From Microplitis mediator (Eukaryota > Arthropoda > Insecta > Hymenoptera > Braconidae): a DNA stretch of 64,000 nucleotides. The DNA is taken from NCBI RefSeq assembly GCF_029852145.1, contig NC_079977.1:19842781-19906780 (forward strand), read 5' to 3'. A program made the position numbers and the translations under genes. Below, piece after piece: positions 1 through 11,636 of the stretch (positions within the stretch are counted from its first letter, which is position 1; every line of letters begins with the position of its first letter). The notes below the pieces were generated by a model. It ran no database searches. It saw only the letters and a program-made list of their open reading frames with translations, and was not told where the DNA came from.

Positions 1-215
1 ACTTCGGACCGGAGTGAATTGGGAGTGAAATAAAATCCGCGTCACTCCGAGATCACTCCACTAAAAAAAAACTCCTAATTCACTCCGCGTGCGGAGTGAT
101 TTCTTTCAAAACTCCGTAACTCCGAGTGGCAGAGGGAATGCGGAGTGAATTCGGATTTAATTTCACTCCGAATTTACTCCGGATTCACTCCGGATTTTTT
201 ACAGTGTAAGGTTAC
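1..215. repeat. GGAGTGA/TCACTCC-rich inverted-repeat element, cut by window start
   Basis: The stretch repeats GGAGTGA and its complement TCACTCC many times in both orientations, ending near TTTTTTACAGTGTAAGG. This is typical of the terminal arm of a foldback or MITE element whose left part lies outside the window. No coding potential is seen. Confidence 0.5.
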
Positions 216-695
216 TCCAAATTACTATAAAAATAATAATTTAAAATTCAAATAAAAAAAATTTGGAAACACTTTTTAGTTCATTTTTGAGGTGACTCAT
301 TTCGGCCACCCTTTCTCTATGTTCATGAATATATTTATATTTATGTATGAGAAAAGCTGTAATATAATAATGACGTTAGTCCAAAATCACATATTATATG
401 TGCTAGGGAATTTTTCAAATTTGATATTGAAATTAAATTTACTTTCTTCCCATGGGAAATAATTTAAATATCAGTATAATTAGTTTATTAGATTTTTTAA
501 AACAAAAATTTTTTGATCGGAATTTATGATGAACCAAATCGACTAATGTCAATTTTACCCTTTTGTAAAATTAAAAAAAAAATTCTGTCCAGTTCTACAC
601 TAATTCTCCCCTGCTAAAATTAGATGTAATAAATTTTTAAATGGATTTTTTTTCATCGAATCGAGAAACAATTGAATAAACAAATCAAATTTAAA
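216..695. other. AT-rich intergenic DNA
   Basis: No open frame, RNA gene or clear repeat is seen in this stretch. It separates the element at the window start from the first duplicated promoter block. Confidence 0.5.
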
Positions 696-1154
696 GGGAT
701 CAGAGCACCTGAATAATATTTTCAAAGACAGCCTCTATTTATTTCTGAATTGTCTATACGCTGCCATCTATTACTTGGAATTCAAACTTCTTTACCATTC
801 TTTCGGATGATAAGTATCATCCGAAATTTACATCTTCTGCAAAATAGGCTCGAACCCAAGTTGGCTTCAGCTTTCCCAGAAAGTTGGCGATAATCTGAGG
901 CCGCAATATGAATTCAACTTGACAGAGAAAGCTTCCATCAATCTTTTGGCAATTTCTTGCTCACCCAACTCATTACATTCAACTTGACGACAAGTTGCCA
1001 TCAATTGTTCACGTTAAGTCGTGGGAAAATTAGTTATCTGAGTTGTTGGTAAAATTATCCTGGCAAGAGAATATACCTCGGATGTTTTTAGTTTTTACTC
1101 CTACCCTAGGTGTTCGATGAATTAAATTTCCCCTACTTCTCTTTACTAATGCAC

Positions 1155-1434
1155 AGTTACAAAATTCCCGGTAGTGGAAGCGATACCTCATTATCTTTTT
1201 GGGAATTCCGAGACGAGTTTAATAATGTGGCGCTATCTTTTTCCATAGATGACACATTATTACTTTATAACCACATCGAACCATAACAGCTGACAGCGTG
1301 TGCTATCGGTATTATCTAAACAGAAAACGGCTGCAAGAACTCAAAATATTTTTAGTAAACTTGTAGTCATGAATCCGGAAGTGTAACTTTCATTTTTTAT
1401 TCTTATATATATTTCAATAGAAAATACTCAGTGT
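1155..1434 (+). promoter_or_regulatory. Putative promoter of ankyrin gene 1 (copy A)
   Basis: An arthropod initiator-like TCAGT lies at 1428-1432 with a TATATATA run starting at 1404. GGGAATTCC (NF-kappaB/Rel-like) at 1201-1209 is 229 bases upstream of the initiator A; the same spacing holds in copies B and C. A second half-conserved site, AAATTCCC (1162-1169), lies further up. GATA-type TTATCT motifs occur at 1034, 1191 and 1312. The regulatory roles are inference. Confidence 0.5.
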
Positions 1435-1497
1435 GCAAAATCTAACACTTAGCAGCGGAAAGAGAACAAAAATAATCTAGTTATTACAAGACTTAAG
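1430..1497 (+). other. Putative noncoding leader exon 1A
   Basis: The 68 bases run from the initiator A to ACTTAAG, followed by the consensus donor GTAAGC (GT at 1498-1499). The exon has no ATG. Copies B and C have an exon of identical length and donor. It would pair with the acceptor 13 bases before the ankyrin start codons, giving a 5' UTR of about 81 bases. The expected partner of this copy is the gene at 7526, across an intron of about 6 kb filled by later insertions. Confidence 0.55.
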
Positions 1498-1875
1498 GTA
1501 AGCACTATAATAATAAATTTATATGAGAATCGATAGAGATTTTGAAAAATATCGATGAGAGTCAATGCCAAAATTCACGGAATCTATTAAAAAACTCACT
1601 CTCTAAAAATTAATTTGTGAAATTTTCACTAGTCTAGATTGCAGCTTATTGCGTAACTGCTAAACTGATAGTTTCCAACACAAATTAGTCAATTTTATTA
1701 AAAGCTGAATCACTGTCAATCAAATTAGTATTTGTAATAATAAATTCGTAAAAGTTCCACTGATTTGTTGAATGAATTCATTTATCGTAATTGAATTAGT
1801 AAAAATTACTATAATTTTTATCGCAATAATAATTAACTGAATGTACGCGCTTGTGATTTTTTTATTAAATATTTA

Positions 1876-2637
1876 GGGGAGGGTGGGCAGAGCGGCCCTC
1901 TGGGGCAGAGCAGCCCCCCTGAAATTTTGATAAAAAAAAAATTTTTTTTTTTTTCGACTAATTACTATAAATTCGATATGTTCGCGCATTTTTACCCCTA
2001 CGCGTGACATTTGGGGCAAAATGGACAAGCCCAAAATTTCGAAAAAGTGATTATTTCATATTTTTATCGTCAAATTAAAGAAAAATTAGTATAATTCCAC
2101 ATTTCTAGCCCTACGCATAACACCTGGGGCTAAATGGACCAGCCGAAACTTCCGAAAAAATTATTTTTTCATATTTTTCGGCCGTTTCTCTATGTAAGAG
2201 GCAAATTTGGTCACTAAAAATTTATAAAAATTAAATTTTTTTTTTAGTTAATAAATTTTTGAAATAAAGTAAAACTATAGAATTGATTTTTTTTTTTATT
2301 AAATAACAATTAGTAATTAAGGTAATCGAGAGTGAACGATTTATTACACTTTAAAAAATTTTTTTCGAGTAATGTAAACCCAAAAATAGTTGTCAAGAGA
2401 AAGAAATACATTCTTAATGATGATAACAATTAAAAAAAAAAAAAAAACGAAAAAAAAAAATTTTTATCATTTTTTGGATGGGGGCGGCTCTGCTCCACAA
2501 AAAATTTTTTTTTTTCAAAATTTCGGCAAAATGTCCATAAATTTGATCGAAATAGGACAAAAGTACAGTGATCTTACGGTTGAAAGCCACAAATAGTAAT
2601 AATTGGCTTAGGGGGGCCGCTCTGCCCCACCCTCCCC
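1876..2637. mobile_element. TA-flanked TIR MITE, G-rich ends
   Basis: The terminal inverted repeats are GGGGAGGGTGGGCAGAGCGG and CCGCTCTGCCCCACCCTCCCC, flanked by TA on both sides (1874-1875 and 2638-2639). Promoter block copy C has the uninterrupted sequence ATTTATATCATTTT, which proves insertion after the blocks duplicated. The TA duplication suggests mobilisation by a Tc1/mariner-type transposase. No long open frame is present. Confidence 0.85.
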
Positions 2638-2808
2638 TATATCATTTTCTATTCTTTCATTATGTACTTATTTATTTTTCGTTGCTGTACGCTACTGAGC
2701 AGCAGTGCTGGCATCGAAATTTCTACGAAAAAGAACTCGGTCATTCAAATGTATTCTTGCACACCTCGAGCGCGAAGCGGAAGGTTTGTCTTTACTGACA
2801 TTTAATTT

Positions 2809-3442
2809 TTAACTTCTCGTCATGAAAATTGAAAATTTTCAAAAAAAGGAAGTTATTGGTTTCGGTCCGATTTTCGAAGATCTAGTATTCATCAGATCTT
2901 GACGTTTTGAAGTCCTAAGAAGCTATTCCGACTGTTTCTGCGTGTGTGTGTGTGTGTGTGTGTGCGTGCGTATGTGTACAGATGTGTGTAAGCTAATCTT
3001 TGTCGTATGGTACCTTTGGAATTAACCGATTTGGACATGCTTGGTAGCAATCGAAAGGGCTTATCAAGACTTAGATCTGTTCAGATTTCGAAGTCAATTG
3101 ATCAAGTAGTTCACGAGTAATACAAAGAATAAAAATTTTAAAAAAGTTTTTTTCATGTAACTCATAAAATACTTGTCCGATTTGCCTCAAACTTTAATAA
3201 GTTCTAAGTATTGATGATCCCTTTCGATTACCGCCAAGAACGTCCAAATCGGTTGATTCGTTCCAAATATATCGTACGACAAAAATTAATTTTTTTAGCT
3301 AAATGTATTTTGTATTGGTTGAACAACGATATTAACATTTTTTGACTTCGAAGAGCTCAAAAATTTGCTAATCAAAACGTTTTCTAGCTTTCTGAGCTCG
3401 AAAAGTGCGGGAAGTTTTTGGGTTGGCCCACAGGGTCAACCG
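2809..3442 (+). mobile_element. AACTTCCCGCT-family element (diverged copy)
   Basis: The copy begins AACTTCTCG and ends with GCGGGAAGTTTTTGGG and the family tail GGCCCACAGGGTCAACCG. An internal GT microsatellite sits at about 2941-2964. Its first part belongs to the duplicated block, since copies B and C carry the same insertion, so it is older than the cluster duplication. Confidence 0.65.
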
Positions 3443-5064
3443 TTTTTTAAATTTTTATATTTGTTACTTTTATTTTTTACTCTTGGGAGAGTAAGTCACT
3501 TTCAGTGTAACACGTGGTGGTGCAAACTGAAATCGGCTATTTTGTCGTGGAAAAATATTCCTAAGCCGAGAAAAAATATATGGACGACATCTAGCTGAGC
3601 ATTTGAATTAAACGTAATTAGGTTAAGTTTCTTTTTTTAAATTGTTTTATTTTTGTTATTATTTATTTAATTATTTCTCTTGCTACGGAAATACGAATTG
3701 TAAAGAAATATTTCGTGTTAACTAAATACATCTGCAGATAAACCTTCCCTGATTAAAAGAAACGATTCGAAACGATTTGCAATGTTAAACGCCCATAAGA
3801 AAGACGATTCAAAAGTACTTGAAGTATTCAAAAGCATTAAAAAGTATTTAAAATTTTTTTTTCTAATCGCTTTAAATCGTTTCTTTTAATAAGGGTTTTA
3901 TAGCTCAAAAAGAAATACACCTGGTGTGTAATAATTTACGTGATAAATATCTAAATAATGCTGTTAAGCAGGAAAGTATAAGTGTTTTTGTGACAGACAC
4001 TTGAAATCTACGACATTTAGCGCCTATAGCCGGCAGCTAAAAATATTAGATAAGATACAGCTGGTAAAAAAGATACCTAATCGTTCTAATAGTGACGTCA
4101 TCATCGGATAAAAAAATATTTTTTGGTTGCATGTGCGATAGCAAACGACCAAAAAATATCGAAGTAACTTAACGAGCCATCTTGTGACAAAATTTATCAT
4201 CATTTTAATTCGTACACTTACCGAATTCTCTCTAATTTTTAACAAATACTCAAAACAATCTTACCAAATAAATAAACGCGGATTTATTACCTGCCATTTA
4301 TAGGCACTAAATTTAGTAAATTTTAAAAATCTGTCACAAAAACTAATGTATTTATCTAGTACAATAGAGTCTAAGACGCTCGTGTGTTGGTAACCTCGCC
4401 TTCGGCTCGGGCACCAATCTTCACACTCGATAGATAAACTACTATTTTACACACACCTACGAGACGCGTTTCACACTTTTCCGTATTATGGGATTCTACA
4501 TTCATTTTATTCATTAGGAAATGACGTGTTTCTCTTCAAGTTAAAAAAGAATTTAATTTGTTCAACTAACATATGACATTTTTTTTTATAGTACGATACT
4601 GGTATTTCGTATTTTCTTATCGAAAAAACTATATAGTTTAATAACTCACAACCAATAAATACAAAAAAGGAAACAAACTTAATTACATGTAATTTTTCTC
4701 TGCTCAATGTCGTCTATATTTTTTGTCTCGAGACAACTGATCAGCTTAAACAATTACTTCCGGGAAAAAACTGAGCACTTTCAGTTGGCAAAACCAGGTG
4801 TCACATTATAAGTTGGTTCAAGAAAAAAATTTCGAAGACATTTTATTTCTTGGTTCAAGATTTCCTTTTTATTGTGTAGAAATGAATTCTATTCTAAATT
4901 GACGGGATAAATATGTAAATAGGCATGACTACAATATTACCTAGCAACATTTACGATGTTTTATTTATTTTATATTTAGTAAACAAGGTTATGATAAACT
5001 AAATAACTCAAGTTACTTTAAACTAAGTAGAAATTAAATTAATCTATTGAAATAATTACAATAT
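3443..5064. other. AT-rich putative intron DNA
   Basis: No gene is seen. If leader exon 1A splices to ankyrin gene 1, this is intron. It contains a small hairpin element (3747-3895) and a GC-rich patch near 4380-4435 built around CCTCGCCTTCGGCTCGGG, related to hairpins at 17727 and 53165. Confidence 0.4.
3747..3895. repeat. Short hairpin MITE
   Basis: CCCTGATTAAAAGAAACGATT at the left matches, in inverted orientation, AATCGTTTCTTTTAATAAGGG at the right. The element is about 149 bases with no coding capacity. Confidence 0.65.
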
Positions 5065-5066
5065 TA

Positions 5067-6036
5067 GGGGAGAGTGGGGTCAATTGAACCAAAAATACTT
5101 TAATATTTTTTTTTTAAGATGAATAAAAGCAAAATATTAACTTTTTTTTACGAAATTATACTTTATTATATAGGCTATCTAATATAATTTACTATCTAAT
5201 ATAATTTACTATTCATCACTGCTTAAACCTGAAATTACAATATTTCTAATAATAATGATTATTTTATCTGACATTATATGTCATAACAATCACTTTTACA
5301 ACTTCTGTCAATATAATTATTTTTGAGCTCGAAAACAGCGGGAAATTTTAGGGCCGGCCCGCAGGGCCAACCGACGCCTAGATTTTTTAACTTCCCGCTA
5401 AGAAAATTGTAAATTTTCAAAAATTCGGGAAGTTATTGTTTTTACCGCGATTTTCGACAATCGAGTTTTCATTAGATGTCGACGTTTTGAGGTCCTAGGA
5501 AGCTATTCTGACTATTTTCAGAATGATGTCCGAGTGTATGTATGTATGTGTGTGTGTGTGTAAACTCTTTGTAACTTTCTAACTAATGAACCGATTCGGA
5601 TGTTTAAGGTAGCAATCGAAAGAACTTGCTGGCCGTCAACTTTCCTGAAAATTTCAGAATATTTGATCAAGTAGACTCGAAAATCGGTTAATTTGTTCGA
5701 AAGATATCGTTGGAGAAAGAAATGGTGAAAAACGGGTTTTTCCAAATATCTTCAAAACGGCAGAACGGATCGATTTCAAAATTATATCAGCTCTAGAATC
5801 CGAGAAAATGCGCTGATTGCCACCTCAAACGTCAAAATCGGTTCATTAGTTCAAAAGATATCAGCGCTGAAAAGTTAAAAAAATAACATTAAACGTTATT
5901 TTTTCCAAATTTTGGTCAGACTAACATTTAGTTTATTAAAATATAATTCCTAGAGGATCACTCATTTTTATATTTTTTTGGATTTTTAAGATTACTGGTG
6001 CAATCGCTCCTCGGTCCAATCGTCCCCACTCTCCCC
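5067..6036. mobile_element. TA-flanked TIR MITE, second family, with nested insertion
   Basis: Terminal inverted repeats GGGGAGAGTGGGGTCAATTG and CAATCGTCCCCACTCTCCCC (the latter with a slightly diverged inner part) are flanked by TA. Inside lie the tail (5318-5373) and head (5389 onward) of the AACTTCCCGCT family with a GTAT/GT microsatellite near 5535-5565. No coding function is visible. Confidence 0.8.
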
Positions 6037-6109
6037 TACTCATAATGAAATATCATATGTTCATAAAAGATAAAGAATAATTTTAAAAATTAGAATATTT
6101 AGTAATATA

Positions 6110-6349
6110 CAATTTATTGACTTCGTTGTCTTCTATAAATTTATTAAACTGTAGTGACAGCTATTTAAGCATGGGACTGAGTACCATTGTACATAGCTCT
6201 GATTCCTATACTAGAAAGAGATTTTTACCATTTTACTTGTTTCCATGTTACATAATAATCATTACCAGAAAGATGGTAATGAATCCTATTCTACATAGTA
6301 TTATTTACCATTTTACAAAAAAATTGTCTAGCTTCTATGCAGAATGGTA
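6110..6349 (+). other. Conserved intron segment upstream of ankyrin gene 1
   Basis: This matches the segment at about 57795-57950 upstream of gene 6, including a motif around CTATGCAGAATG. It is part of the duplicated upstream intron of the gene family. The open frames here are not conserved between copies and are taken as chance. Confidence 0.6.
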
Positions 6350-7299
6350 ACACCGGCACACAAAAAAAAATAAGTTCTCTGTACTTTTGACGGGACCGAT
6401 TTATTCCCATGTATTTTGACCCGCTGAATCCGAATCCGAGGTCCGTTTAACCCGTACACCCTCAGATTTTTAGAAAACTTTAAAAAACCTCAAAAATACA
6501 CAAAAATCGACCGTTATTTAAATTTATAAATTTTTTTAACCCTAACTAAGCATGATTTTTATGTATTTCGGTCCTCCACATACTAACCTGAAGTTTATTT
6601 GAAACATTAGCCATTTAAAGTCTGAGTAAATTCCAAAAAACTCCAAAAAATTGCAAAAAAGCAAAAAAGTTCTTAGTATTGTGATGAGAAAATTTTTTTG
6701 AAGCATATTAAAATTTTTTTATGTTTTAGGCCAAAATATTTTTTATATATATATCACAGTTCGAACAATATGATTTCTTTTATTTATTTCGATTTAAAAA
6801 TTGATTTTTGTTATACCAAATTTTATTTTTTTCGATTTTTTGGGAATTTTTGCCATTTATTAAAAATTTTAGAGATATCTGAGCCATGGATGTTCTAGAA
6901 TTATATGTGACAGATAAACATACATGAAAATAATTGTTTATTTAGCCCTATAAAATTTTTTTCATCACAATACTAAGAATTTTTTTGCTTTTTTGCAATT
7001 TTTTGGGGTTTTTTGGAATTTACTCAGACTTTAAATGGCTAATGTTTTAAATAAACTTCAGGTTCGTATGTGGAGGACCGAAATACATAAAAATCATGCT
7101 TAGTTAGGGTTAAAAAAATTTATAAATTTAAAAAACGGTCGATTTTTGTGTATTTTTCAGGTTTTTTAAAGTTTTCTAAAAATCTGAGGGTGTACGGGTT
7201 AAAGGGACCTCGGATTCGGATTCAGCGGGTCAAAATACATGGGAATAAATCGGTCCCGTCAAAAGTACAGAGAAATTATTTTTTTTTGTGTGCCGGTGT
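6350..7299. mobile_element. Long foldback element (two ~340-base arms)
   Basis: The ends are CACCGGCACAC and GTGTGCCGGTG. Nearly identical arms of about 340 bases (6350-6697 and 6960-7299) face each other across a spacer of about 260 bases. The homologous flank of gene 6 near 57945 runs straight through the insertion point, so that locus is the empty site. Transcribed, it would fold into a very long double-stranded hairpin. Confidence 0.85.
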
Positions 7300-7525
7300 A
7301 ATCATTACTATTCTTTCCTCTCCGTGTGGATTCCCACAGTTTTAAAATATTCAAAAAATGGATCAAGTTTCTTATAGGAAACCAAATAATAATCTCGACT
7401 TGATTTTCATATGAATTCTTTTGATAGGGACTAGTTAAATGAAATTCGACTTACTACTATTTTTTTTCATGGAAATAATAAAATGTTAAAATTATATAAA
7501 ATTTGATTTCAAGCAGATTAATACA
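7300..7525 (+). other. Conserved intron end and splice acceptor region of gene 1
   Basis: This stretch is shared by the upstream flanks of the other family members, with landmarks GTGGATTCCCACAG and GAATTCTTTTGATAGG. In the others it ends in a T-run and CAG before GCAGATTAACACAATG. Here the aligned CAG reads CAA, so only an AG one base downstream (AAG) or in GCAG remains. Confidence 0.65.
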
Positions 7526-10144
7526 ATGGCCACATTCGAGAATACAAATGACGTTTTTGGATATGAGGAAGTTCGAGAAAAAATACTTGCAGGTGAGATG
7601 GACGTAAACACACAATATCCAGGAATCTCTGATTACGATCCACCAATCCTTGAAATATCGATTAATGAACAAGACACCGAATTATTCGATTACCTTCTCC
7701 AGCACGACGTGGAAGTTAATAGAATTATTCCATTCCGTAATCAAGCAATTTATTTAGCAGTCAACTTTGACGACATGGAGTACACTGAGAAATTACTAAA
7801 TGCAGGTGCCATTTGTCCCCCCGTAGAAGAAAGATACGGAGAAACATTAGATGCTAATAAACTATTACAACTAGCTATTGAAAGAAAAAATAAAGAAATG
7901 GTCAAATTATTACTAGAAAAACTAGATAAATATATCGATCCTTTCGATAAAATCGAAGCTTTTCAGTTTGCTACTGATTACAATGATCCTGAATTATCAT
8001 TTGAACAGATTCCGTTTGCTTCATTATTAGCCGCTGTGGAACAAAACAGAATAGAAGTTTTTAAAAAAATGGCTTCACAAAACGCTGTTCACCTTGAATA
8101 TTTACTCGAAGTCGCCATTCAGTATAATAGGTACGAATTTGTTGAGTATATGCTTAATATTGGCGCTGATGTCAATTATTGTTCAAATGCTCCACCCTTA
8201 CATATCGCCACTGAAAATGAAAATATACCGATAATTGAATTATTGATAAGAAAAGGAGCTGATACAGATGTACGTACGGCATTTCGAAAGCCTGCTTTGG
8301 AAATTGCTTGCGATAAGAAGAATATCAAAATCATTGAGATATTAATTGCTGCAGGTGCTGATGCAACTAACTCATTCGATATTAATAACTCACTTCATTG
8401 TGCAATTATTCAAAATAATTATGAAAGAATCGAAAACTTAGTCAAAAATGGAGCAGATATTAACAACACTGTATATTTCAATAAATCACCATTAATTTTA
8501 GCCATAGAAGAAGGTAATAAACCAGTGGTAGAATTATTAATTAAGAATGGAGCTGATATTCATTTTGTCACTGAATATGGAATAACTGCGATTGTTGCGG
8601 CCATTAATAATAATTATCTAGAGTTAGTTGAAATATTAATAGACGCAGGAGCTGATATTAATCCTGCCCCTGGACCACTAGCCCCGTTGGAGCGAGCAAT
8701 TTTTATGAATAAGTATGAAATATGTGAATACTTAATACAACGGGGTGCTAACATCAATGGTGTTATTGGAGATAGTTCGCCATTACAGGCAGCCGCTCAA
8801 AGTGGAAACAAAGAATTGATCGAGTTACTTATCAAAAATGGCGCAGATGTGAACTATGTGTCCGAATATTGTAGTTCAGCTTTAGAAACTGTTTGTGTGT
8901 GTAATAATCTTGAATTAGCAAAAATATTGATTGACGCCGGTTCGGATGTTATTATATCATTAGATCACTATTCCCCATTACAATCAGCTATCAAGCATAA
9001 CAATCAAGAATTGGTTGAGTACCTAATCAACTACTGTACTAATGCTAAAATTACTTGCAATTATTCAGCGGCATTAATATATGCTGTTCAAGAGTACAGA
9101 AAGGAATTGGTGGAGTTACTGATAAAAAATGGTGCCAATATCGATTACACGCCAAAATATGGGCGTTCACCTCTTTGCTCAAGTATTAGGTACCGCAGTT
9201 CTGAAATAACAAAAATTTTAGTAAAAGCCGGCGCTGATATAAATCTGCTTACAGAAAAATGGACACCATTAATTGAAGCTGTAAGAATGAAAGACTACAA
9301 AATGGCTGAGTACTTGATAGATAATGGTGCTGATGTAAATGTTCATGACGGTTATGAAACGCCACTAGCTATTGCTATTCGGGATCATAGAAACGAAATC
9401 GTTAGATTATTAGTTAGGCATGATGCTAATGTTAATATTGAGGCAGCCAATGGACAAACAATTCTGGCTTATGCTATCCAGGAAAACAATTTTGAATCAA
9501 CTGAAATATTAATTAATGCTGGCGCTGATGTAAGTGTCACTATTAATAATGTTGGATCATTATTACATTTGGCGCTTTCTCGATCTGGACCAGAAATTAT
9601 TAGTCTATTGCTCGATGTTGGTGTTGATATTAATTTCGTTAACGAAAATGGTGATACCGCAATTGATGTTTTCTCGAATACCCAAAAGGCCCAGACATTA
9701 ATTAAGGAGCATGTTATTAAATTAAAAGCTGCTAATTCATATCTTATCGATAAATGTTTAGATGCTGTGAAAGATGATCAATTTAATGATTTTTACGCCC
9801 AGTGCTTGGATGAAATTGATTTTTTGAAGACACAATGGTTCTCCTGGAAAATGAGTTTCTATGATATTTTAAACTCGTGTGTGAGTAAAATATCTCGAAG
9901 TATTAGATCCATCAGTAGAGATGATATTATCTTAGATCAAAAGTCACTACGCAGTAAATTTAAGCTGTATGGAGGAATTATCTACTATCGTCTGTTAAAA
10001 GCTGAGCCGCGTAAAGAATTGTTGGTTCGTGCTGATAAAATAATTTCTAATTTATTTGGTTATTTGCTACAAGATATTTATGTACAAGATATTTTTGACT
10101 ATTTTAGTGATGAGGATCTTAAGATTTTGTGTGGTCTAAACTAA
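7526..10144 (+). CDS. Ankyrin-repeat protein with PRANC-like C-terminus, family member 1
   Basis: The product is an 872-residue intracellular protein with no signal peptide or membrane segment. Residues 38-735 hold about 20 ankyrin repeats of about 33 residues, most ending in a (I/V)GADVN-type turn. Residues 739-872 form a different domain with the layout of a PRANC domain: a cysteine-led helix, a SFYDIL motif, a KLYGGIIYYRLL segment and a final F-box-like helix pair ending FSDEDLKILCGLN. In known PRANC proteins this end contacts Skp1-cullin ubiquitin ligases, so a substrate-adaptor role is plausible but inferred. The start is the ATG in ACACAATGG, 13 bases behind the conserved acceptor position, and all paralogs begin M(A/S/T)TF. 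AATAAA is at 10259-10264. The ORF is intact, but its upstream acceptor is altered compared with its sisters. The substrate is unknown. Confidence 0.9.
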   Translation: MATFENTNDVFGYEEVREKILAGEMDVNTQYPGISDYDPPILEISINEQDTELFDYLLQHDVEVNRIIPFRNQAIYLAVNFDDMEYTEKLLNAGAICPPVEERYGETLDANKLLQLAIERKNKEMVKLLLEKLDKYIDPFDKIEAFQFATDYNDPELSFEQIPFASLLAAVEQNRIEVFKKMASQNAVHLEYLLEVAIQYNRYEFVEYMLNIGADVNYCSNAPPLHIATENENIPIIELLIRKGADTDVRTAFRKPALEIACDKKNIKIIEILIAAGADATNSFDINNSLHCAIIQNNYERIENLVKNGADINNTVYFNKSPLILAIEEGNKPVVELLIKNGADIHFVTEYGITAIVAAINNNYLELVEILIDAGADINPAPGPLAPLERAIFMNKYEICEYLIQRGANINGVIGDSSPLQAAAQSGNKELIELLIKNGADVNYVSEYCSSALETVCVCNNLELAKILIDAGSDVIISLDHYSPLQSAIKHNNQELVEYLINYCTNAKITCNYSAALIYAVQEYRKELVELLIKNGANIDYTPKYGRSPLCSSIRYRSSEITKILVKAGADINLLTEKWTPLIEAVRMKDYKMAEYLIDNGADVNVHDGYETPLAIAIRDHRNEIVRLLVRHDANVNIEAANGQTILAYAIQENNFESTEILINAGADVSVTINNVGSLLHLALSRSGPEIISLLLDVGVDINFVNENGDTAIDVFSNTQKAQTLIKEHVIKLKAANSYLIDKCLDAVKDDQFNDFYAQCLDEIDFLKTQWFSWKMSFYDILNSCVSKISRSIRSISRDDIILDQKSLRSKFKLYGGIIYYRLLKAEPRKELLVRADKIISNLFGYLLQDIYVQDIFDYFSDEDLKILCGLN

Positions 10145-10560
10145 TCATTAGAATTAAGAGTCAAATTCACCTGTACTCGTTGTAAGTCAGATTTTAAATT
10201 CAATATTTTTCTTGAATCAATTATTATTTATTCGATGTACTTTTGTAAATATACATAAAATAAATATGTTTTCTAAGGACTTACAAAACACATTAATTTC
10301 ACAACCGCAACTTCTACTGACAAAAAAAATATTATTAATTACACAAAATAAAACATATGGCACTTATCATTATACTCTTATTATAGTCTTGCAGCTAGTT
10401 CACGGAGTACAAAATATAGTAAAAATTACAATATTGTAGTAAATTAACTATCAGATATGAGTAAGTACATTCTGTATTTCAATTAAAGTACATTCTGTAT
10501 TTTAATTATTACAAAACATTTAGTGAAATTCACTGGTTGGCAATTATTACATAAGAAGAT
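10145..10560 (+). other. 3' UTR and conserved downstream flank of gene 1
   Basis: The sequence after the stop (TAATCATTAGAATTAAGA) and the AATAAATATGTTTTCTAAGG poly(A) region (signal 10259-10264) are shared by all six genes. Homology continues past the poly(A) site, so the duplicated unit includes downstream genomic DNA. This argues against retroposition. Confidence 0.75.
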
Positions 10561-11189
10561 TTTAAAGAACAAAGGGAAAATCTAAAAGTTCACACCTCAA
10601 TCGCGCATTGTACGTTTAATCATTATTGTTATTTCAATTCCATTTCATAACTCTAGTTTTTTTTATTATTAACTTTTATTCCACTTTTAAATTGTTGATT
10701 TTGTTTTTTTTATTTCTTATCGATAATCAAAGACATATAGATCCTCATTCATTTGAAAGCTCATACCTCAGCAGCAAATTGTCGTACAATGAAACAAATA
10801 AACCAAATTGTAGCTGAATAAATTTCCTAATCTAATTATGCATTGATTTTCCTGAAAAAAAATTTTCCCGGCCCCTTAGACCCAAAAAACAAAACCAAAA
10901 ATTTTTGTCTCAAGATATTTTTTATGATTCCACAAAAACCGTGATTTGAACAATTATTTTATTGAAAGATCTTCAATCTAGAGATTTCAAGCTTCAATTT
11001 GCTTTTTAATTTTTCCGATACGACCATTTTTATGAATATACAGCCTTCCAAAAGTCACTAAAAAATTTAGAAAACTTTCTTGTTCCTTTAATTTCTTAGA
11101 TAAATGTAGATATTGAGACAAATCGCTTTTTGTCCTCGCGATTTTCACCAGCAGCCTCCAGAATTCGCGGGTTAAACCCTGGCTTAGGC
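10561..11189. other. Intergenic DNA
   Basis: No gene or confident repeat is seen. A 71-codon minus-strand frame (10987-11202) has no recognisable motif and overlaps the start of a repeat remnant. Confidence 0.4.
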
Positions 11190-11636
11190 TGGCCTCTAAC
11201 AAAATTTTATTTTACGATGACAGAACAGTGGGCTGGGGTTTTTGCTAAGCAAAGACCCACACTTACTTAAACTCGGCAACGTATGTTAAAAACTTACTAA
11301 CCCGATAAAAAATGTTTTTTAATTCTTTCGACAACGGTTTCTCTTGAACGAATGAACCGATTGTGATGGTTGTGGTGGCATTCGACGCGGTTTATAAACC
11401 TCTAGATCCCAGATCACTTTGGAATCAATCTATCGAGCACATTAAAAGTTATCCAAAAAAAACATTTTTGAAAACATTTTATTTTTGGAATATCTCTGAA
11501 CGAGCCCTACCGATCAAGCTCAATTTCTTACGGCTTTAAGATATTGACAATCCGCGTCGGATGACACCTTAAAGTTCAAAATCGGTTCATCCGTTCAAAA
11601 GATACAGGTATTTACATACGTACATACATACATACT
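11190..11636 (-). mobile_element. AACTTCCCGCT-family remnant
   Basis: Internal family phrases are recognisable, such as GAACGAATGAACCGATT, CATTCGACGCGG and a CATA/CGTA microsatellite at about 11605-11635. The canonical ends are missing or eroded. It directly abuts the foldback element to its right. Confidence 0.5.

Larger units (their letters stand above)
696..3150 (+). repeat. Duplicated promoter/leader-exon block, copy A
   Basis: This is the first of three diverged copies of the same segment; the others are 13559-15370 and 44860-46516, all in the same orientation and each upstream of cluster ankyrin genes. Copy A is interrupted by a TA-flanked MITE at 1876-2637. Similarity starts at a GGATCAGAGCACCTG motif, runs through a putative promoter and 68-base leader exon, and ends inside an AACTTCTCG-type repeat containing a GT microsatellite. 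The match was made by eye along the whole length. Confidence 0.8.
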
